DNA of 64,000 nucleotides from Variovorax sp. PBS-H4 (GTDB taxonomy: Bacteria; Pseudomonadota; Gammaproteobacteria; Burkholderiales; Burkholderiaceae_C): contig NZ_LR594675.1 of the NCBI RefSeq assembly GCF_901827205.1, positions 2,046,001 through 2,110,000 of the forward strand, read 5' to 3'. Positions 16,680-26,048 of the stretch are shown here, in pieces; position 1 is the first letter of the stretch, and the number at the start of each line of letters is the position of its first letter. Position numbers and translations under genes: made by a program. The notes under the pieces are model-generated. The model did not search any database. It was not told the origin of the DNA and saw only the letters and a program-made list of their open reading frames with translations.

Positions 16680-17732
16680 ATGATCGTGGAGAACAACGTA
16701 CCGCTGCAGCAGCACAACAGCTTCGGTATCGTCGCCCGTGCCCAGCACCTGGTGCGCATCGCGAGCGAGGCCGACGTGGCGTCGCTGCTGGCCGACCAGG
16801 CCTGGCATGGCGCTCCCAAGTTCGTGCTCGGCGGGGGCAGCAACATCGTGCTGACCGGCGACGTCAAGCCGCTGGTGCTGAAGGTCGAGATCAAGGGCCG
16901 CCGACTGGTCGAAGAAACGCCGCGCGCCTGGATCGTCGAGGCAGGTGCCGGCGAGATCTGGCATGACACGGTGCATTGGATGCTCGAGCAGGGCTACCCC
17001 GGCCTCGAGAACATGGCGCTGATTCCAGGCACCATCGGCGGGGCGCCGGTGCAGAACATCGGCGCCTACGGGGTCGAACTGCAGGACCGCTTCGAATCCC
17101 TGGACGCCATCGACCTGGAGACCGGCCGCGCTTTCACACTCGACGCGGCCCAGTGCGCCTTCGGCTACCGCGATTCCGTGTTCAAGCATTCGGCAAGCGG
17201 CAGCAACGATTTCGGCCTGGCGGGCCGGGCGCTGATCACGCGGGTGCGCTTCCGGCTACCCAGGCCCTGGAAACCCGTGCTGGGCTACCTGGACCTGGAG
17301 CGCAAGATGGCCGAAACCGGCAATTTCACGCCCAGCCCGACGGAGATCTTCGATTGGGTCTGCGCCATCCGGAGCGCCAAGCTGCCGGACTGGCGGGTGC
17401 TCGGCAATGCCGGCAGCTTCTTCAAGAACCCGACAGTCACGCCCGAGCAATGCGCCGACATCATTGCGCGCGACCCGAAGATCGTGCACTACCCGATGGC
17501 CGATGGGAGCATCAAGCTGGCCGCGGGCTGGCTGATCGATGCCTGCGGCTGGAAGGGCAAGACCGTGGGCAACGCCGCCGTCTACGAAAAGCAGGCCTTG
17601 GTCCTGGTCAACCGCGGCGGCCCTGCGCATCCGGCAACCGGCGGCGAAGTCATGACCCTGGCCAAGGCGATCCAGACCAGCGTCTACGAGCGTTTCGGCA
17701 TCCGGCTGGAGCCGGAGCCGGTGGTCGTGTAG
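16680..17732 (+). CDS. murB: UDP-N-acetylenolpyruvoylglucosamine reductase
   Basis: FAD enzyme of peptidoglycan precursor synthesis reducing the enolpyruvyl group to make UDP-MurNAc. The 350-residue type I protein carries the FAD-binding LGGGSNIVLTG and GTIGGAPVQNIGAYGVEL, the tyrosine loop AFGYRDSVFK, and the catalytic serine in NAGSFFKNP. A C-terminal glutamate candidate is in AAVYEKQALVL. The ATG at 16680 follows the yajQ divergent promoter by 44 bases. Confidence 0.96.
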   Translation: MIVENNVPLQQHNSFGIVARAQHLVRIASEADVASLLADQAWHGAPKFVLGGGSNIVLTGDVKPLVLKVEIKGRRLVEETPRAWIVEAGAGEIWHDTVHWMLEQGYPGLENMALIPGTIGGAPVQNIGAYGVELQDRFESLDAIDLETGRAFTLDAAQCAFGYRDSVFKHSASGSNDFGLAGRALITRVRFRLPRPWKPVLGYLDLERKMAETGNFTPSPTEIFDWVCAIRSAKLPDWRVLGNAGSFFKNPTVTPEQCADIIARDPKIVHYPMADGSIKLAAGWLIDACGWKGKTVGNAAVYEKQALVLVNRGGPAHPATGGEVMTLAKAIQTSVYERFGIRLEPEPVVV

Positions 17733-17768
17733 CCGGCAACGAAGTTCCGGCGGCCCGCTTGGCCGGGT

Positions 17769-19106
17769 TCAATCGGTGGTGTCGTTCTTCAACTGGGGAA
17801 GAGAAGCGCCCTGGCCCGCGGAGAGCAGGCCCGCCTGCGTATAGATGCCCAGCTTTTCGCGCGTGTCCACGATGTCGAGGTTGCGCATGGTGAGCTGGCC
17901 GATGCGGTCGGCCGGAGAAAAGCTGGACTCGCCTTTTTCCATCGTCAGTCGCTTGGGCTTGTACGTGAGGTTGGGCGACTCGGTGTTGAGGATCGAGTAG
18001 TCGTTGCCGCGGCGAAGCTCGATGGTGACTTCGCCCGTGATGGCCCGCGCCACCCAGCGCTGGGCCGTCTCGCGCAGCATGATGGCCTGCGGATCGAACC
18101 AGCGGCCTTGATACAGCAGGCGGCCCAGGCGGCGGCCGTGGTCGCGGTACTGTTCGATGGTGTCTTCGTTGTGGATGCCGGTGACCAGGCGCTCGTAAGC
18201 GATGAAAAGCAGCGCCAGGCCCGGCGCTTCGTAGATGCCGCGGCTCTTGGCCTCGATGATGCGGTTCTCGATCTGGTCGCTCATGCCGAGGCCGTGGCGG
18301 CCGCCGACGCGGTTGGCTTCCAGCAGCAGTTCCACCAGGCTCGGGTATTCCACGCCGTTGATCGCGACGGGACGGCCTTCGACGAAGCGCACGGTGACTT
18401 CCTCGCGCTTCACCTCTACCTCGTCTTTCCAGAAGGCGACACCCATGATCGGCTGCACGATCTTCATGCCGCTGTTCAGGTGCTCCAGGTCCTTGGCCTC
18501 GTGCGTGGCGCCGAGCATGTTGGAGTCGGTGGAGTAGGCCTTCTCGGCCGACATCTTGTAGGCGAAACCGGCCTTCTGCATGAAGGCCGACATTTCGGCG
18601 CGCCCGCCCAGCTCGTCGATGAAGGTCTGGTCCAGCCAGGGCTTGTAGATCTTCAACGCCGGGTTGGTGAGCAGGCCGTAGCGGTAGAACCGCTCGATGT
18701 CGTTGCCCTTGTAGGTGCTGCCGTCGCCCCAGATGTTGACGTCGTCTTCCTTCATGGCCGCGACCAGCATGGTGCCGGTAACCGCGCGGCCCAGCGGCGT
18801 GGTGTTGAAGTACGTGAGGCCGGCGGTGGTGACGTGGAATGCACCGGCCTGCAATGCGGCCAGGCCTTCCGCGGCGAGCTGCGTGCGGCAATCGACCAAC
18901 CGGGCCTTCTCTGCGCCGTAGAGCATCGCCTTGCGCGGGATCTCGTCGTAGTCGGGCTCGTCGGGCTGGCCCAGGTTGGCCGTGTAGGCGTAGGGAATGG
19001 CGCCCTTGTTGCGCATCCAGTGCAGCGCGGCGCTGGTGTCCAGGCCGCCGGAGAAGGCGATGCCGACCTTCTGGCCGGCGGGAATGTTCTGAAGAATGGT
19101 GGCCAT
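17769..19106 (-). CDS. argG: Argininosuccinate synthase
   Basis: Joins citrulline and aspartate with ATP in arginine biosynthesis. The 445-residue length matches the long E. coli-type ArgG. The ATP PP-loop is AFSGGLDTSAALHWM, followed by the citrulline/aspartate region TYFNTTPLGRAVTGTM and DGSTYKGNDIERFYRYG. I chose ATG 19106 (MATILQNIPAGQKVG). The upstream frame is open but unlike the family. It converges with murB. Confidence 0.96.
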   Translation of the reverse strand: MATILQNIPAGQKVGIAFSGGLDTSAALHWMRNKGAIPYAYTANLGQPDEPDYDEIPRKAMLYGAEKARLVDCRTQLAAEGLAALQAGAFHVTTAGLTYFNTTPLGRAVTGTMLVAAMKEDDVNIWGDGSTYKGNDIERFYRYGLLTNPALKIYKPWLDQTFIDELGGRAEMSAFMQKAGFAYKMSAEKAYSTDSNMLGATHEAKDLEHLNSGMKIVQPIMGVAFWKDEVEVKREEVTVRFVEGRPVAINGVEYPSLVELLLEANRVGGRHGLGMSDQIENRIIEAKSRGIYEAPGLALLFIAYERLVTGIHNEDTIEQYRDHGRRLGRLLYQGRWFDPQAIMLRETAQRWVARAITGEVTIELRRGNDYSILNTESPNLTYKPKRLTMEKGESSFSPADRIGQLTMRNLDIVDTREKLGIYTQAGLLSAGQGASLPQLKNDTTD

Positions 19107-19120
19107 GGTTCGAATCCGGT

Positions 19121-19444
19121 TCAGCCGAAATGGCAGATGTAGCTGTACGGCTCGCCGCTCACGCGGATCTGGAAGCTGGAATTGCCGGGCACGCTGAACT
19201 TCTCGCCGGCGCCCGAGGCCACCCATTCGCTGCTGCCGGAGAGGAGGTACTCGCAGCGGCCCGCCGTGCCCTCCATCGTCTCGGGGGCGCCGGTGCTGAA
19301 GGTCAGGGTGGAGGGCAGGATCACGCCCACCGACTTCTTGCTGCCATCGGCCAGCGTGAGGCCGTGGCTCACGCATTTGCCGTCGAAATAGACGTTGGCC
19401 TTGGTTGCTACTGTGGCGTCGCGAAGGAATTCGGAGGTTGTCAT
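19121..19444 (-). CDS. ppnP: Pyrimidine/purine nucleoside phosphorylase (DUF1255)
   Basis: Small cupin-fold enzyme of 107 aa (YaiE/PpnP) that phosphorolyses diverse nucleosides. It shows the family stretches ANVYFDGKCVSH, KKSVGVILPSTLTFST, PETMEGTAG and the C-terminal SFQIRVSGEPYSYICHFG. It lies 14 bases before argG and probably shares its promoter. Confidence 0.93.
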   Translation of the reverse strand: MTTSEFLRDATVATKANVYFDGKCVSHGLTLADGSKKSVGVILPSTLTFSTGAPETMEGTAGRCEYLLSGSSEWVASGAGEKFSVPGNSSFQIRVSGEPYSYICHFG

Positions 19445-19525
19445 CTGGAAGGAGGGCCTGGCGCTGCAAGGTAGGAGGAAAGCCCGCGATTTTAGGCTTT
19501 GCGGCCAGGCCTCCCCGGCAGGCGC

Positions 19526-20089
19526 TCAGCGCCAGCGACCGTGATAGCCGCCGTGCCAGCCGCCGCCCCATCCACGCGAGTAGCCAAGGTTGAGCGAAAT
19601 ACCCACGGGCGGGTAGACGTACGGTGCCGGGTAGTACGTGGGTGCGACATAGACCGGTGCCGGGTAGTAGACGGGGGCCGGCGCATAGAGCGGCGCAGGC
19701 TGGCCATAGGCCGGAGCCCCATTGCCCGAGACGACCACGCCCGGCTCGGGCGTTACCTGGCTCCAGTCGGACTGGCCGCGGTCGTCGCCGTCGATGGGAC
19801 GCTGGGCGATGGGCGGCTGCGGTGCCACCGGGGAGGGCGTTGCGACGCCGTAGTCGCCGACTTCGATCGGGATGCTGGCTCCAGGGCGGGTATCGGTGAC
19901 CGTGGTGTAGTGCCGGCCCCCGTATTCGTAGGTCACGTTGTAGCGGGTGTTGCCCGTCGTTTCGTGCGAGGGCGTGGCCGAGATCACCCGGGCCCAGACC
20001 TGCTCCGCCTGGGCAAGGCTCGCGGTGCCCGCCAAGGCGGCCAGGAGCGAGAGAGCGATGGTGTTGCGGATGGCTTTTTTCGTGCGCAT
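19526..20089 (-). CDS. Secreted Pro/Tyr/Gly-rich protein of unknown function
   Basis: 187 aa after choosing ATG 20089, which has CAGGAG six bases upstream. The signal peptide is clear (TIALSLLAALAGTASLAQA), followed by a compact domain with YNVTYEYGGRHYTTVTD, seen in proteobacterial glycine-zipper-associated outer-membrane proteins. A proline- and tyrosine-rich tail of repeated Y-x-P-A-P units follows, ending in a Gly/His/Arg-rich segment (GGGWHGGYHGRWR). It is probably envelope-located. No function recognised. Confidence 0.75.
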   Translation of the reverse strand: MRTKKAIRNTIALSLLAALAGTASLAQAEQVWARVISATPSHETTGNTRYNVTYEYGGRHYTTVTDTRPGASIPIEVGDYGVATPSPVAPQPPIAQRPIDGDDRGQSDWSQVTPEPGVVVSGNGAPAYGQPAPLYAPAPVYYPAPVYVAPTYYPAPYVYPPVGISLNLGYSRGWGGGWHGGYHGRWR

Positions 20090-20166
20090 GTCAAACTCCT
20101 GAGGGTGGGGCACCCAGGCCCCTCGATACCCGCTTCGACGCGATCCTGCGGCGCGGGTTCAACCGT

Positions 20167-20520
20167 TTACACGGCATGGCTTTTCCATTCGGCGGCGTCG
20201 AATCCCGTGGTAACGCCGGCTGGCGGGCCCCAGTTGACGACCGGACGTTTGATGAGGCTGGGGTTGGCCAGCAAGGCGGCGCGGGCGGAGGCGGCGTCGA
20301 CCACCGAGGCGCGCGTCGACTCGTCGAGCCTGCGCCAGGTGGTGCCACGCCGATTGACCAGGGCCTCCCAGCCCGGCGCGCGCAGCCATTGGTCGAGTTC
20401 GGCCTCGGGCACGCCCTCTTTCTTGAAATCGTGAAACCGGTAGGCGATGCCGTGGTCGTCAAGCCAGGCGCGGGCGCGCTTGACGGTGTCGCAGTGGGTG
20501 ATGCCATAGAGCGTGGTCAT
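20167..20520 (-). CDS. ArsC/Spx-family thioredoxin-fold protein (YffB type)
   Basis: 117 aa of the arsenate-reductase-like family. It starts MTTLYGITHCDTVKRARAW with the single N-terminal cysteine in T-H-C-D-T-V, followed by YRFHDFKKEGV and the conserved LIKRPVVNW near the end. True ArsC function is unlikely because this subgroup usually binds glutathione and has no known ars operon. It is divergent from folC. Confidence 0.88.
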   Translation of the reverse strand: MTTLYGITHCDTVKRARAWLDDHGIAYRFHDFKKEGVPEAELDQWLRAPGWEALVNRRGTTWRRLDESTRASVVDAASARAALLANPSLIKRPVVNWGPPAGVTTGFDAAEWKSHAV

Positions 20521-20566
20521 CCCTCGATGATGCCCGTGCGGCGAGTGGGCGACAATTCCGGGCTCC

Positions 20567-21862
20567 ATGAAAACCCTTGCCGACTGGCTCGCCCACGCCG
20601 AGCGCCTGCACCCCAAGAACATCGAGCTCGGGCTCGAGCGCGTCCGCGCGATGACCGGCAAGCTCGGCCTCGCCTTCGACTGCCCCGTCATCACGGTCGC
20701 CGGCACCAACGGCAAGGGCTCGACCTGCGCAATGCTGGAGTCGATCCTCCTGCATGCGGGATACCGCACCGCGGTGTTCACGTCGCCGCACCTGGTGCAT
20801 TTCGAGGAGCGTTTGCGGCTCTCGGGCGAAGCTGTGGCTACCGAGGTGCTGGCAGTGCAGTTCGAAGCCGTGGAACGGGCGCGGGGTGAGATGGCGCTGA
20901 CCTACTTCGAGTTCACCACGCTCGCGATCCTGCTGTGCGCCGCGGCCAGCAGGCCCGATGTCGCCATCCTGGAGGTCGGCTTGGGCGGACGTCTGGACGC
21001 CGTCAACGTCATCGATGCGGATTGCGCCATCATCACCAGCATCGATCTCGACCACATGGAGTTCCTGGGCCCCGACCGCGAAAGCATCGGCTTCGAGAAG
21101 GCCGGCATCATGCGCGCCGGCCGGCCCGCGATCGTCAGCGACCCGGTCCCGCCGCAGAGCGTCATCGGGCATGCCGAAGCCCTTGGCGCCGACCTGTGGC
21201 GCGTGGGGCGCGACTTCAATGTCGCCGGCGACAAGCAGCAGTGGGGCTGGAGCGGGCGTGGGCGGCGTTACAGCGGGTTGGCCTACCCGGCGCTGCGCGG
21301 GGCCAACCAACTCGTCAATGCGGCCGGCGTGCTGGCCGCGTTGGAGTCGCTGCGGCAGCGGCTGCCGGTCACCGCGCAGGCGGTGCGCACCGGACTGGCG
21401 TCGGTCGAGCTTCCCGGGCGCTTCCAGATCGTGCCGGGCGAGCCCGCCCTGGTGCTCGACGTGGCGCACAACCCGCATGCAGTGGCAGCGCTGGCCGAGA
21501 ACCTCGATGCCATGGGCTTCTACCCGACCACCCACGGCGTGTTCGGCGTGATGGCCGACAAGGACCTTGCACCGATGTTCGCGCGCATCGGCCCGCTGAT
21601 CGACCGTTGGTACTTTACCGACCTGCCGACCGCGCGGGCCGCCAAGGCCGCCGATCTGCTGGCGCAATGGCGGGCGCAGAACACCCGCGCTGATGCCTCC
21701 GCCAGCGCGCATGCCGCTCCGATGGAGGCCTTGCAAGCGGCCATCGATCGCGCGGACCCCGCTGATAGAATCGTGGTCTTCGGATCGTTCTTCACTGTGG
21801 GTGGTGTGCTCGAGCACGGAACACCTCGTCTGCGGGCACGGCACCTGTCGCCGGACGCCTGA
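20567..21862 (+). CDS. folC: Folylpolyglutamate synthase / dihydrofolate synthase
   Basis: Bifunctional ligase of 431 aa adding glutamate to dihydropteroate and folates. The ATP P-loop is VAGTNGKGSTCAM. Other Mur-ligase-type motifs are TSPHLVHFEERLRL and LEVGLGGRLDAVN. VLDVAHNPHAVAALA marks the C-terminal domain. It opens the conserved folC-SPOR-cvpA-purF block. Confidence 0.96.
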   Translation: MKTLADWLAHAERLHPKNIELGLERVRAMTGKLGLAFDCPVITVAGTNGKGSTCAMLESILLHAGYRTAVFTSPHLVHFEERLRLSGEAVATEVLAVQFEAVERARGEMALTYFEFTTLAILLCAAASRPDVAILEVGLGGRLDAVNVIDADCAIITSIDLDHMEFLGPDRESIGFEKAGIMRAGRPAIVSDPVPPQSVIGHAEALGADLWRVGRDFNVAGDKQQWGWSGRGRRYSGLAYPALRGANQLVNAAGVLAALESLRQRLPVTAQAVRTGLASVELPGRFQIVPGEPALVLDVAHNPHAVAALAENLDAMGFYPTTHGVFGVMADKDLAPMFARIGPLIDRWYFTDLPTARAAKAADLLAQWRAQNTRADASASAHAAPMEALQAAIDRADPADRIVVFGSFFTVGGVLEHGTPRLRARHLSPDA

Positions 21863-21922
21863 TTGGCCTGATTTCCGGCGCCTTTTCTACTCACGCTGCA
21901 CACCATCAGGGAATCGAATTTC

Positions 21923-22792
21923 ATGGCGTTCTTCAAGTTCCGCACCCGCGGTCCGCAGGCCAACGAAGGGCGAAACACCGGTGTCTCGGCGCCGCCGGCG
22001 GAAAGCATCGAGGCCATGCGCCGGCGTGCGCGCCACCGGCTCGTCGGCGCGGCGGTGCTGGTGCTGGTCGGCGTCGTCGGCTTCCCGCTCCTGTTCGACA
22101 CCCAGCCGCGGCCGGTATCGGTCGACATCCCGATCGAGATTCCTGATCGCAACAAGACCAAGCCGCTGCCGCTGCCGGCAGCGCCAGCGCCCTCGACGTC
22201 AAACGCCGCACCGCCCGCGAGCCCGCCATTGGCTGCCAGGTCGGCGGGCGGCGAGATGATCACCGAGATGGCGGATGGCACGGAAGTCCCGGTATCCAAG
22301 CCCGCACCCTCCGCGCCGCCAGTCGAGACCAAACCGGCGCGGATGGCGGAAGCCAAACCCGAACCCAAGCCTGAAGCCAAACCGGAGCCGAAGGCGGAGC
22401 CCCGGCCCAAGCCGGAGTCCAAGCCCGAAGCGAGGGCGGAAGCAAAGCCAGAGGCCAAGCCCGCCGCCAAGAATGTCGATGATTCGGCCCGGGCACGTGC
22501 CCTGCTCGAAGGCAAATCCACCGCCGTCGCTGCCGCCAAGCCCACCGCCGCAGCGGAGGACGACGGCCGCTTCGTGGTCCAGGTCGGCGCCTTCGCCGAT
22601 GCCGACAAGGCGCGCGAGGTACGGCAGAAGCTGGAAAAGGCGGGGCTCAAGACCTACACCAATGTCGCGAAGACGGCCGGCGGCGAGCGCACGCGTGTGC
22701 GCGTGGGCCCCTTCGGTACGCGCGCCGAGGCGGACAAGGCGGCCGGCAAGATCAAGGGCTTGTCTTTGTCGGCTGCCGTCCTCAGCTTGTAA
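21923..22792 (+). CDS. SPOR-domain protein (DedD-like)
   Basis: 289-residue cell-division/peptidoglycan-binding protein. An N-terminal cytoplasmic segment is followed by one transmembrane helix (LVGAAVLVLVGVVGFPLLF). A long Lys/Pro/Glu/Ala-rich periplasmic linker of repeated K-P-E-A/P units follows (about residues 130-180). The C-terminal SPOR domain is FVVQVGAFADADKAREVR ... RVRVGPFGTRAEADKAA. Position between folC and cvpA equals that of dedD in E. coli. Confidence 0.9.
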   Translation: MAFFKFRTRGPQANEGRNTGVSAPPAESIEAMRRRARHRLVGAAVLVLVGVVGFPLLFDTQPRPVSVDIPIEIPDRNKTKPLPLPAAPAPSTSNAAPPASPPLAARSAGGEMITEMADGTEVPVSKPAPSAPPVETKPARMAEAKPEPKPEAKPEPKAEPRPKPESKPEARAEAKPEAKPAAKNVDDSARARALLEGKSTAVAAAKPTAAAEDDGRFVVQVGAFADADKAREVRQKLEKAGLKTYTNVAKTAGGERTRVRVGPFGTRAEADKAAGKIKGLSLSAAVLSL

Positions 22793-22798
22793 GCGGAC

Positions 22799-23284
22799 GT
22801 GGTTGCCCTTGACTGGATGGCCATCGCGTTGCTGGTGGTGTCGATGCTTTTCGGGTTGGTGCGCGGATTGGTGTACGAGGTGATCCTGCTGGCCGCCTGG
22901 GTGGCCGCCTTCTTCTGCGCGCAGTGGTTCGCGGCCGACGTCGGTGCCTGGCTGCCCTTCGGTGATCCGGCGGGCACCTGGCGCTATGCGGCGGGTTTCG
23001 CGCTGGTGTTCGTGGGGGTGGTTTTCGGCGTCGGGCTGGTCGGCTCCCTGTTGCGCAAGCTGATCACTGCGGTGGGACTTCGGCCGGTGGATCGCCTGTT
23101 GGGCGGTGTCTTCGGCCTGGCACGCGGCGCCGTCGCGCTGCTGGCTGCCGCGGTCGTGGTTCATTTGCTCGCGCTGAGCGACGCGGCCTGGTGGCAGGAA
23201 TCACGAAGCGCCATTGTTCTGGATGCGGCATTGCAGGGCCTGAAACCCGCGCTGCCTGAAAAATTGGCAAGCTACCTGCCCTGA
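22799..23284 (+). CDS. cvpA: CvpA family inner-membrane protein
   Basis: 161 aa with four hydrophobic segments, matching colicin V production protein CvpA, known upstream of purF in many proteobacteria. It begins with GTG at 22799 (VALDWMAIALLVVSMLFG). The ATG at 22817 is an alternative. GLVRGLVYEVILLAAW is the family opening and RLLGGVFGLARG the conserved loop. It lies six bases after the SPOR gene and 18 bases before purF. Confidence 0.9.
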   Translation: MVALDWMAIALLVVSMLFGLVRGLVYEVILLAAWVAAFFCAQWFAADVGAWLPFGDPAGTWRYAAGFALVFVGVVFGVGLVGSLLRKLITAVGLRPVDRLLGGVFGLARGAVALLAAAVVVHLLALSDAAWWQESRSAIVLDAALQGLKPALPEKLASYLP

Positions 23285-23302
23285 GCAGAGAAGGATCGCT
23301 TC

Positions 23303-24814
23303 ATGTGTGGAATCGTCGGCGTTGTCAGCAACGCACCCGTCAACCAGCTGCTATATGACGCACTCCTGCTGCTGCAGCACCGCGGCCAGGACGCAGCCGG
23401 CATCGTCACGCTGCTGGAGCGCAAGTTCTTCATGCACAAGGCCAAGGGCATGGTGCGAGACGTCTTCCGCACGCGCAACATGCGGGCGCTGCCGGGCAGC
23501 GTAGGGCTGGGACAGGTGCGCTACCCCACCGCGGGCAACGCATTCAGCGAAGAAGAGGCCCAGCCCTTCTACGTGAACGCGCCTTTCGGCATCGTGCTGG
23601 TGCACAACGGCAATCTCACCAATGCACACGCGCTGCGTGCCGAGTTGTTTTCCACCGACCACCGCCACACCAACACAGACAGCGACTCCGAGGTGCTGCT
23701 CAACGTCCTGGCGCACGAGCTCGATCGCTCGACGCGCGGAGGCATGCTCAATTCCGAAACCCTGTTCGCCGCGGTGCGCAACGTGCACCGGCGGGTGCGC
23801 GGCTCCTACGCCGTGGTGTCGCTGATCGCCGGGCATGGGCTTCTCGCCTTTCGCGACCCCTATGGCATCCGACCGCTGGCCATCGGGCGCAGCGCCGACG
23901 GCACCTACATGGTGGCGAGCGAGACGGTGGCGCTGGAGGGCTCCGGCCATGTGTTCGAGCGCTACGTGGCGCCGGGCGAGGCGGTGTTCATCGACCTCCA
24001 GGGCCAGCTGCATACGCAGCAATGCGCCGAGTCCCCCAGCCTCAACCCTTGCATGTTCGAGTTCGTCTATCTCGCGCGTCCCGACTCGGTGCTGGACGGC
24101 ATTTCTGTCTACCAGGCACGGCTCAATCTTGGCGAGACGCTGGCCCAGCGCGTGATCTCCACCGTGCCGCCGAACGAGATCGACGTGATCATTCCCATCC
24201 CCGAATCGAGCCGCCCGAGCGCGACGCAGCTTGCCCATCTGCTGGGCATTCCGTACCGCGAGGGCTTCGTGAAGAACCGCTATGTGGGCCGCACCTTCAT
24301 CATGCCGGGCCAGGGCGTGCGCAAGAAGTCGGTGCGGCAGAAGCTCAATGTCATCGGCAGCGAATTCAAGGGCCGCAACGTGCTGCTCGTGGACGATTCG
24401 ATCGTGCGCGGCACCACCAGCCGGGAGATCGTGCAAATGGCGCGCGAAGCCGGCGCGCGCAAGGTCTACCTCGCGAGCGCGGCACCGCCGGTGCGCTACC
24501 CGAACGTCTACGGCATCGACATGCCGACCAAGGACGAACTGGTGGCCCATGACCGCACAGTCGAGGAAATCCGCGAGCTGATCGGCTGCGATGCACTGAT
24601 CTACCAGGACGTCGAGGCGATGAAACGCGCCGTGCTCAAGGCAGCGCCCGGCAACGGTCCGAAGCTCGATGGCTTCGATGCTTCGTGCTTCGATGGCGTC
24701 TACGTGACGGGCGACATCGACACCGAAGCCATCAGCCGCATGAACGGCAACCGTCCCCGCGTCGAAGAGACCGACGAGGACTCGTCGCGCCTCGCGCTCC
24801 CCAACCTGAGCTGA
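23303..24814 (+). CDS. purF: Amidophosphoribosyltransferase
   Basis: First committed enzyme of purine synthesis, transferring glutamine amide nitrogen to PRPP. The 503-residue protein has the N-terminal nucleophile Cys2 (MCGIVGVVSN), the glutaminase stretches VRYPTAGNAFSEEEAQP and HNGNLTNAHALR, and the PRPP-binding site VLLVDDSIVRGTTS. It follows cvpA and precedes metZ by 11 bases. Confidence 0.97.
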   Translation: MCGIVGVVSNAPVNQLLYDALLLLQHRGQDAAGIVTLLERKFFMHKAKGMVRDVFRTRNMRALPGSVGLGQVRYPTAGNAFSEEEAQPFYVNAPFGIVLVHNGNLTNAHALRAELFSTDHRHTNTDSDSEVLLNVLAHELDRSTRGGMLNSETLFAAVRNVHRRVRGSYAVVSLIAGHGLLAFRDPYGIRPLAIGRSADGTYMVASETVALEGSGHVFERYVAPGEAVFIDLQGQLHTQQCAESPSLNPCMFEFVYLARPDSVLDGISVYQARLNLGETLAQRVISTVPPNEIDVIIPIPESSRPSATQLAHLLGIPYREGFVKNRYVGRTFIMPGQGVRKKSVRQKLNVIGSEFKGRNVLLVDDSIVRGTTSREIVQMAREAGARKVYLASAAPPVRYPNVYGIDMPTKDELVAHDRTVEEIRELIGCDALIYQDVEAMKRAVLKAAPGNGPKLDGFDASCFDGVYVTGDIDTEAISRMNGNRPRVEETDEDSSRLALPNLS

Positions 24815-24825
24815 AGCAGAACATC

Positions 24826-26040
24826 GTGACCGACCGACCCCTCCCCCCCGGGCTGCACCGCGACACGCTCGCCGTGCGTGCCGCCCTCGAGCGAAGCCAG
24901 TACGGAGAAAACTCCGAGGCGCTGTTCCTCACCAGCAGCTTCGTGCAACCTGACGCCGAAACTTCCGCCCGCCGCTTCGCAGGCACCGAGGAAGGCTTCA
25001 CCTACACCCGCACCTCGAACCCGACGGTCGCCAGCTTCGAGCGGCGGCTTGCCGCGCTCGAAGGCACCGAGGCGGCGATCGGCGCCGCCAGCGGCATGGG
25101 CGCGATCCTCATGATGTGCATGGGCCTGCTCAAGGCCGGCGACCATGTGGTGTGCTCGCGCTCGGTGTTCGGTTCCACGCTCAACCTGATCGGGCGCGAC
25201 TTCGGCAAATTCGGGGTGGAGACCACCTTCGTCTCCCAGACCGACGTGGCTGAATGGAAGGCCGCAATCAAGCCGAACACGAAGCTGCTGTTTGCCGAGA
25301 CGCCGACCAATCCACTGACCGATGTGTGCGACATCCGCGCGCTGGCCGACCTGGCGCACGGCTCGGGCGCGCTGCTGGCCGTCGACAACTGCTTCTGCTC
25401 GCCGGCCCTGCAGCGGCCCATCGAGTTCGGCGCCGACCTCATCATCCACTCGGGTACCAAGTACCTCGAGGGCCAGGGCCGGGTGCTGGCCGGCGCCATC
25501 TGCGGCTCGCAGAAACTCATCGACGTGTTCGCAACCGTGGTGCGCACCGCCGGCATGGCGCTGTCGCCCTTCAATGCCTGGGTCGTGCTCAAGGGGCTCG
25601 AGACGCTGGGAATCCGCATGCAGGCACATTGCGCCGGAGGACTTGCGCTGGCGCAATGGCTGGAGACGCAGCCTGCGGTGAGGCGCGTGTATTACCCCGG
25701 CCTTGCTTCGCATCCGCAGCATGAGCTGGCAATGCGCCAGCAGTCGGGGCAGGGCGGGGCGGTGGTCTCGTTCGATGTGCGGGGCGACACGCCCGAGGCG
25801 GCACGCGCCAATGCCTTCCATGTGATCGACAGCACGCGCGTGCTCTCGATCACCGCCAACCTCGGTGACACCAAGACGACGATCACCCATCCTGCCACGA
25901 CCTCGCATGGACGTCTCAGCGAAGAACAGCGCCAGGCCGCCGGCATCGGCCAGGGTCTGGTCCGCGTGGCGGTCGGGCTCGACCATATCGACGATATCCG
26001 GGCCGACCTGTCGCGCGGCTTCGACACGCTACGCACTTGA
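24826..26040 (+). CDS. metZ: O-succinylhomoserine sulfhydrylase
   Basis: PLP enzyme of 404 aa making homocysteine from O-succinylhomoserine and sulfide in methionine synthesis. The Schiff-base lysine is in IIHSGTKYLEGQGRV. FTYTRTSNPTVASFE and TSHGRLSEEQRQAAGI are family motifs. I chose the GTG at 24826 (TDRPLPPGLHRDTLAVRA). The open frame upstream is antisense-like noise overlapping purF. The purF-metZ order is common in beta- and gammaproteobacteria. Confidence 0.93.
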   Translation: MTDRPLPPGLHRDTLAVRAALERSQYGENSEALFLTSSFVQPDAETSARRFAGTEEGFTYTRTSNPTVASFERRLAALEGTEAAIGAASGMGAILMMCMGLLKAGDHVVCSRSVFGSTLNLIGRDFGKFGVETTFVSQTDVAEWKAAIKPNTKLLFAETPTNPLTDVCDIRALADLAHGSGALLAVDNCFCSPALQRPIEFGADLIIHSGTKYLEGQGRVLAGAICGSQKLIDVFATVVRTAGMALSPFNAWVVLKGLETLGIRMQAHCAGGLALAQWLETQPAVRRVYYPGLASHPQHELAMRQQSGQGGAVVSFDVRGDTPEAARANAFHVIDSTRVLSITANLGDTKTTITHPATTSHGRLSEEQRQAAGIGQGLVRVAVGLDHIDDIRADLSRGFDTLRT

Positions 26041-26048
26041 ATATCTCC

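Noticed and set aside
23285..26048. Purine or S-adenosylmethionine riboswitch ahead of purF or metZ
   Set aside because: The gaps (18 and 11 bases) are too short and no leader fold is possible there.
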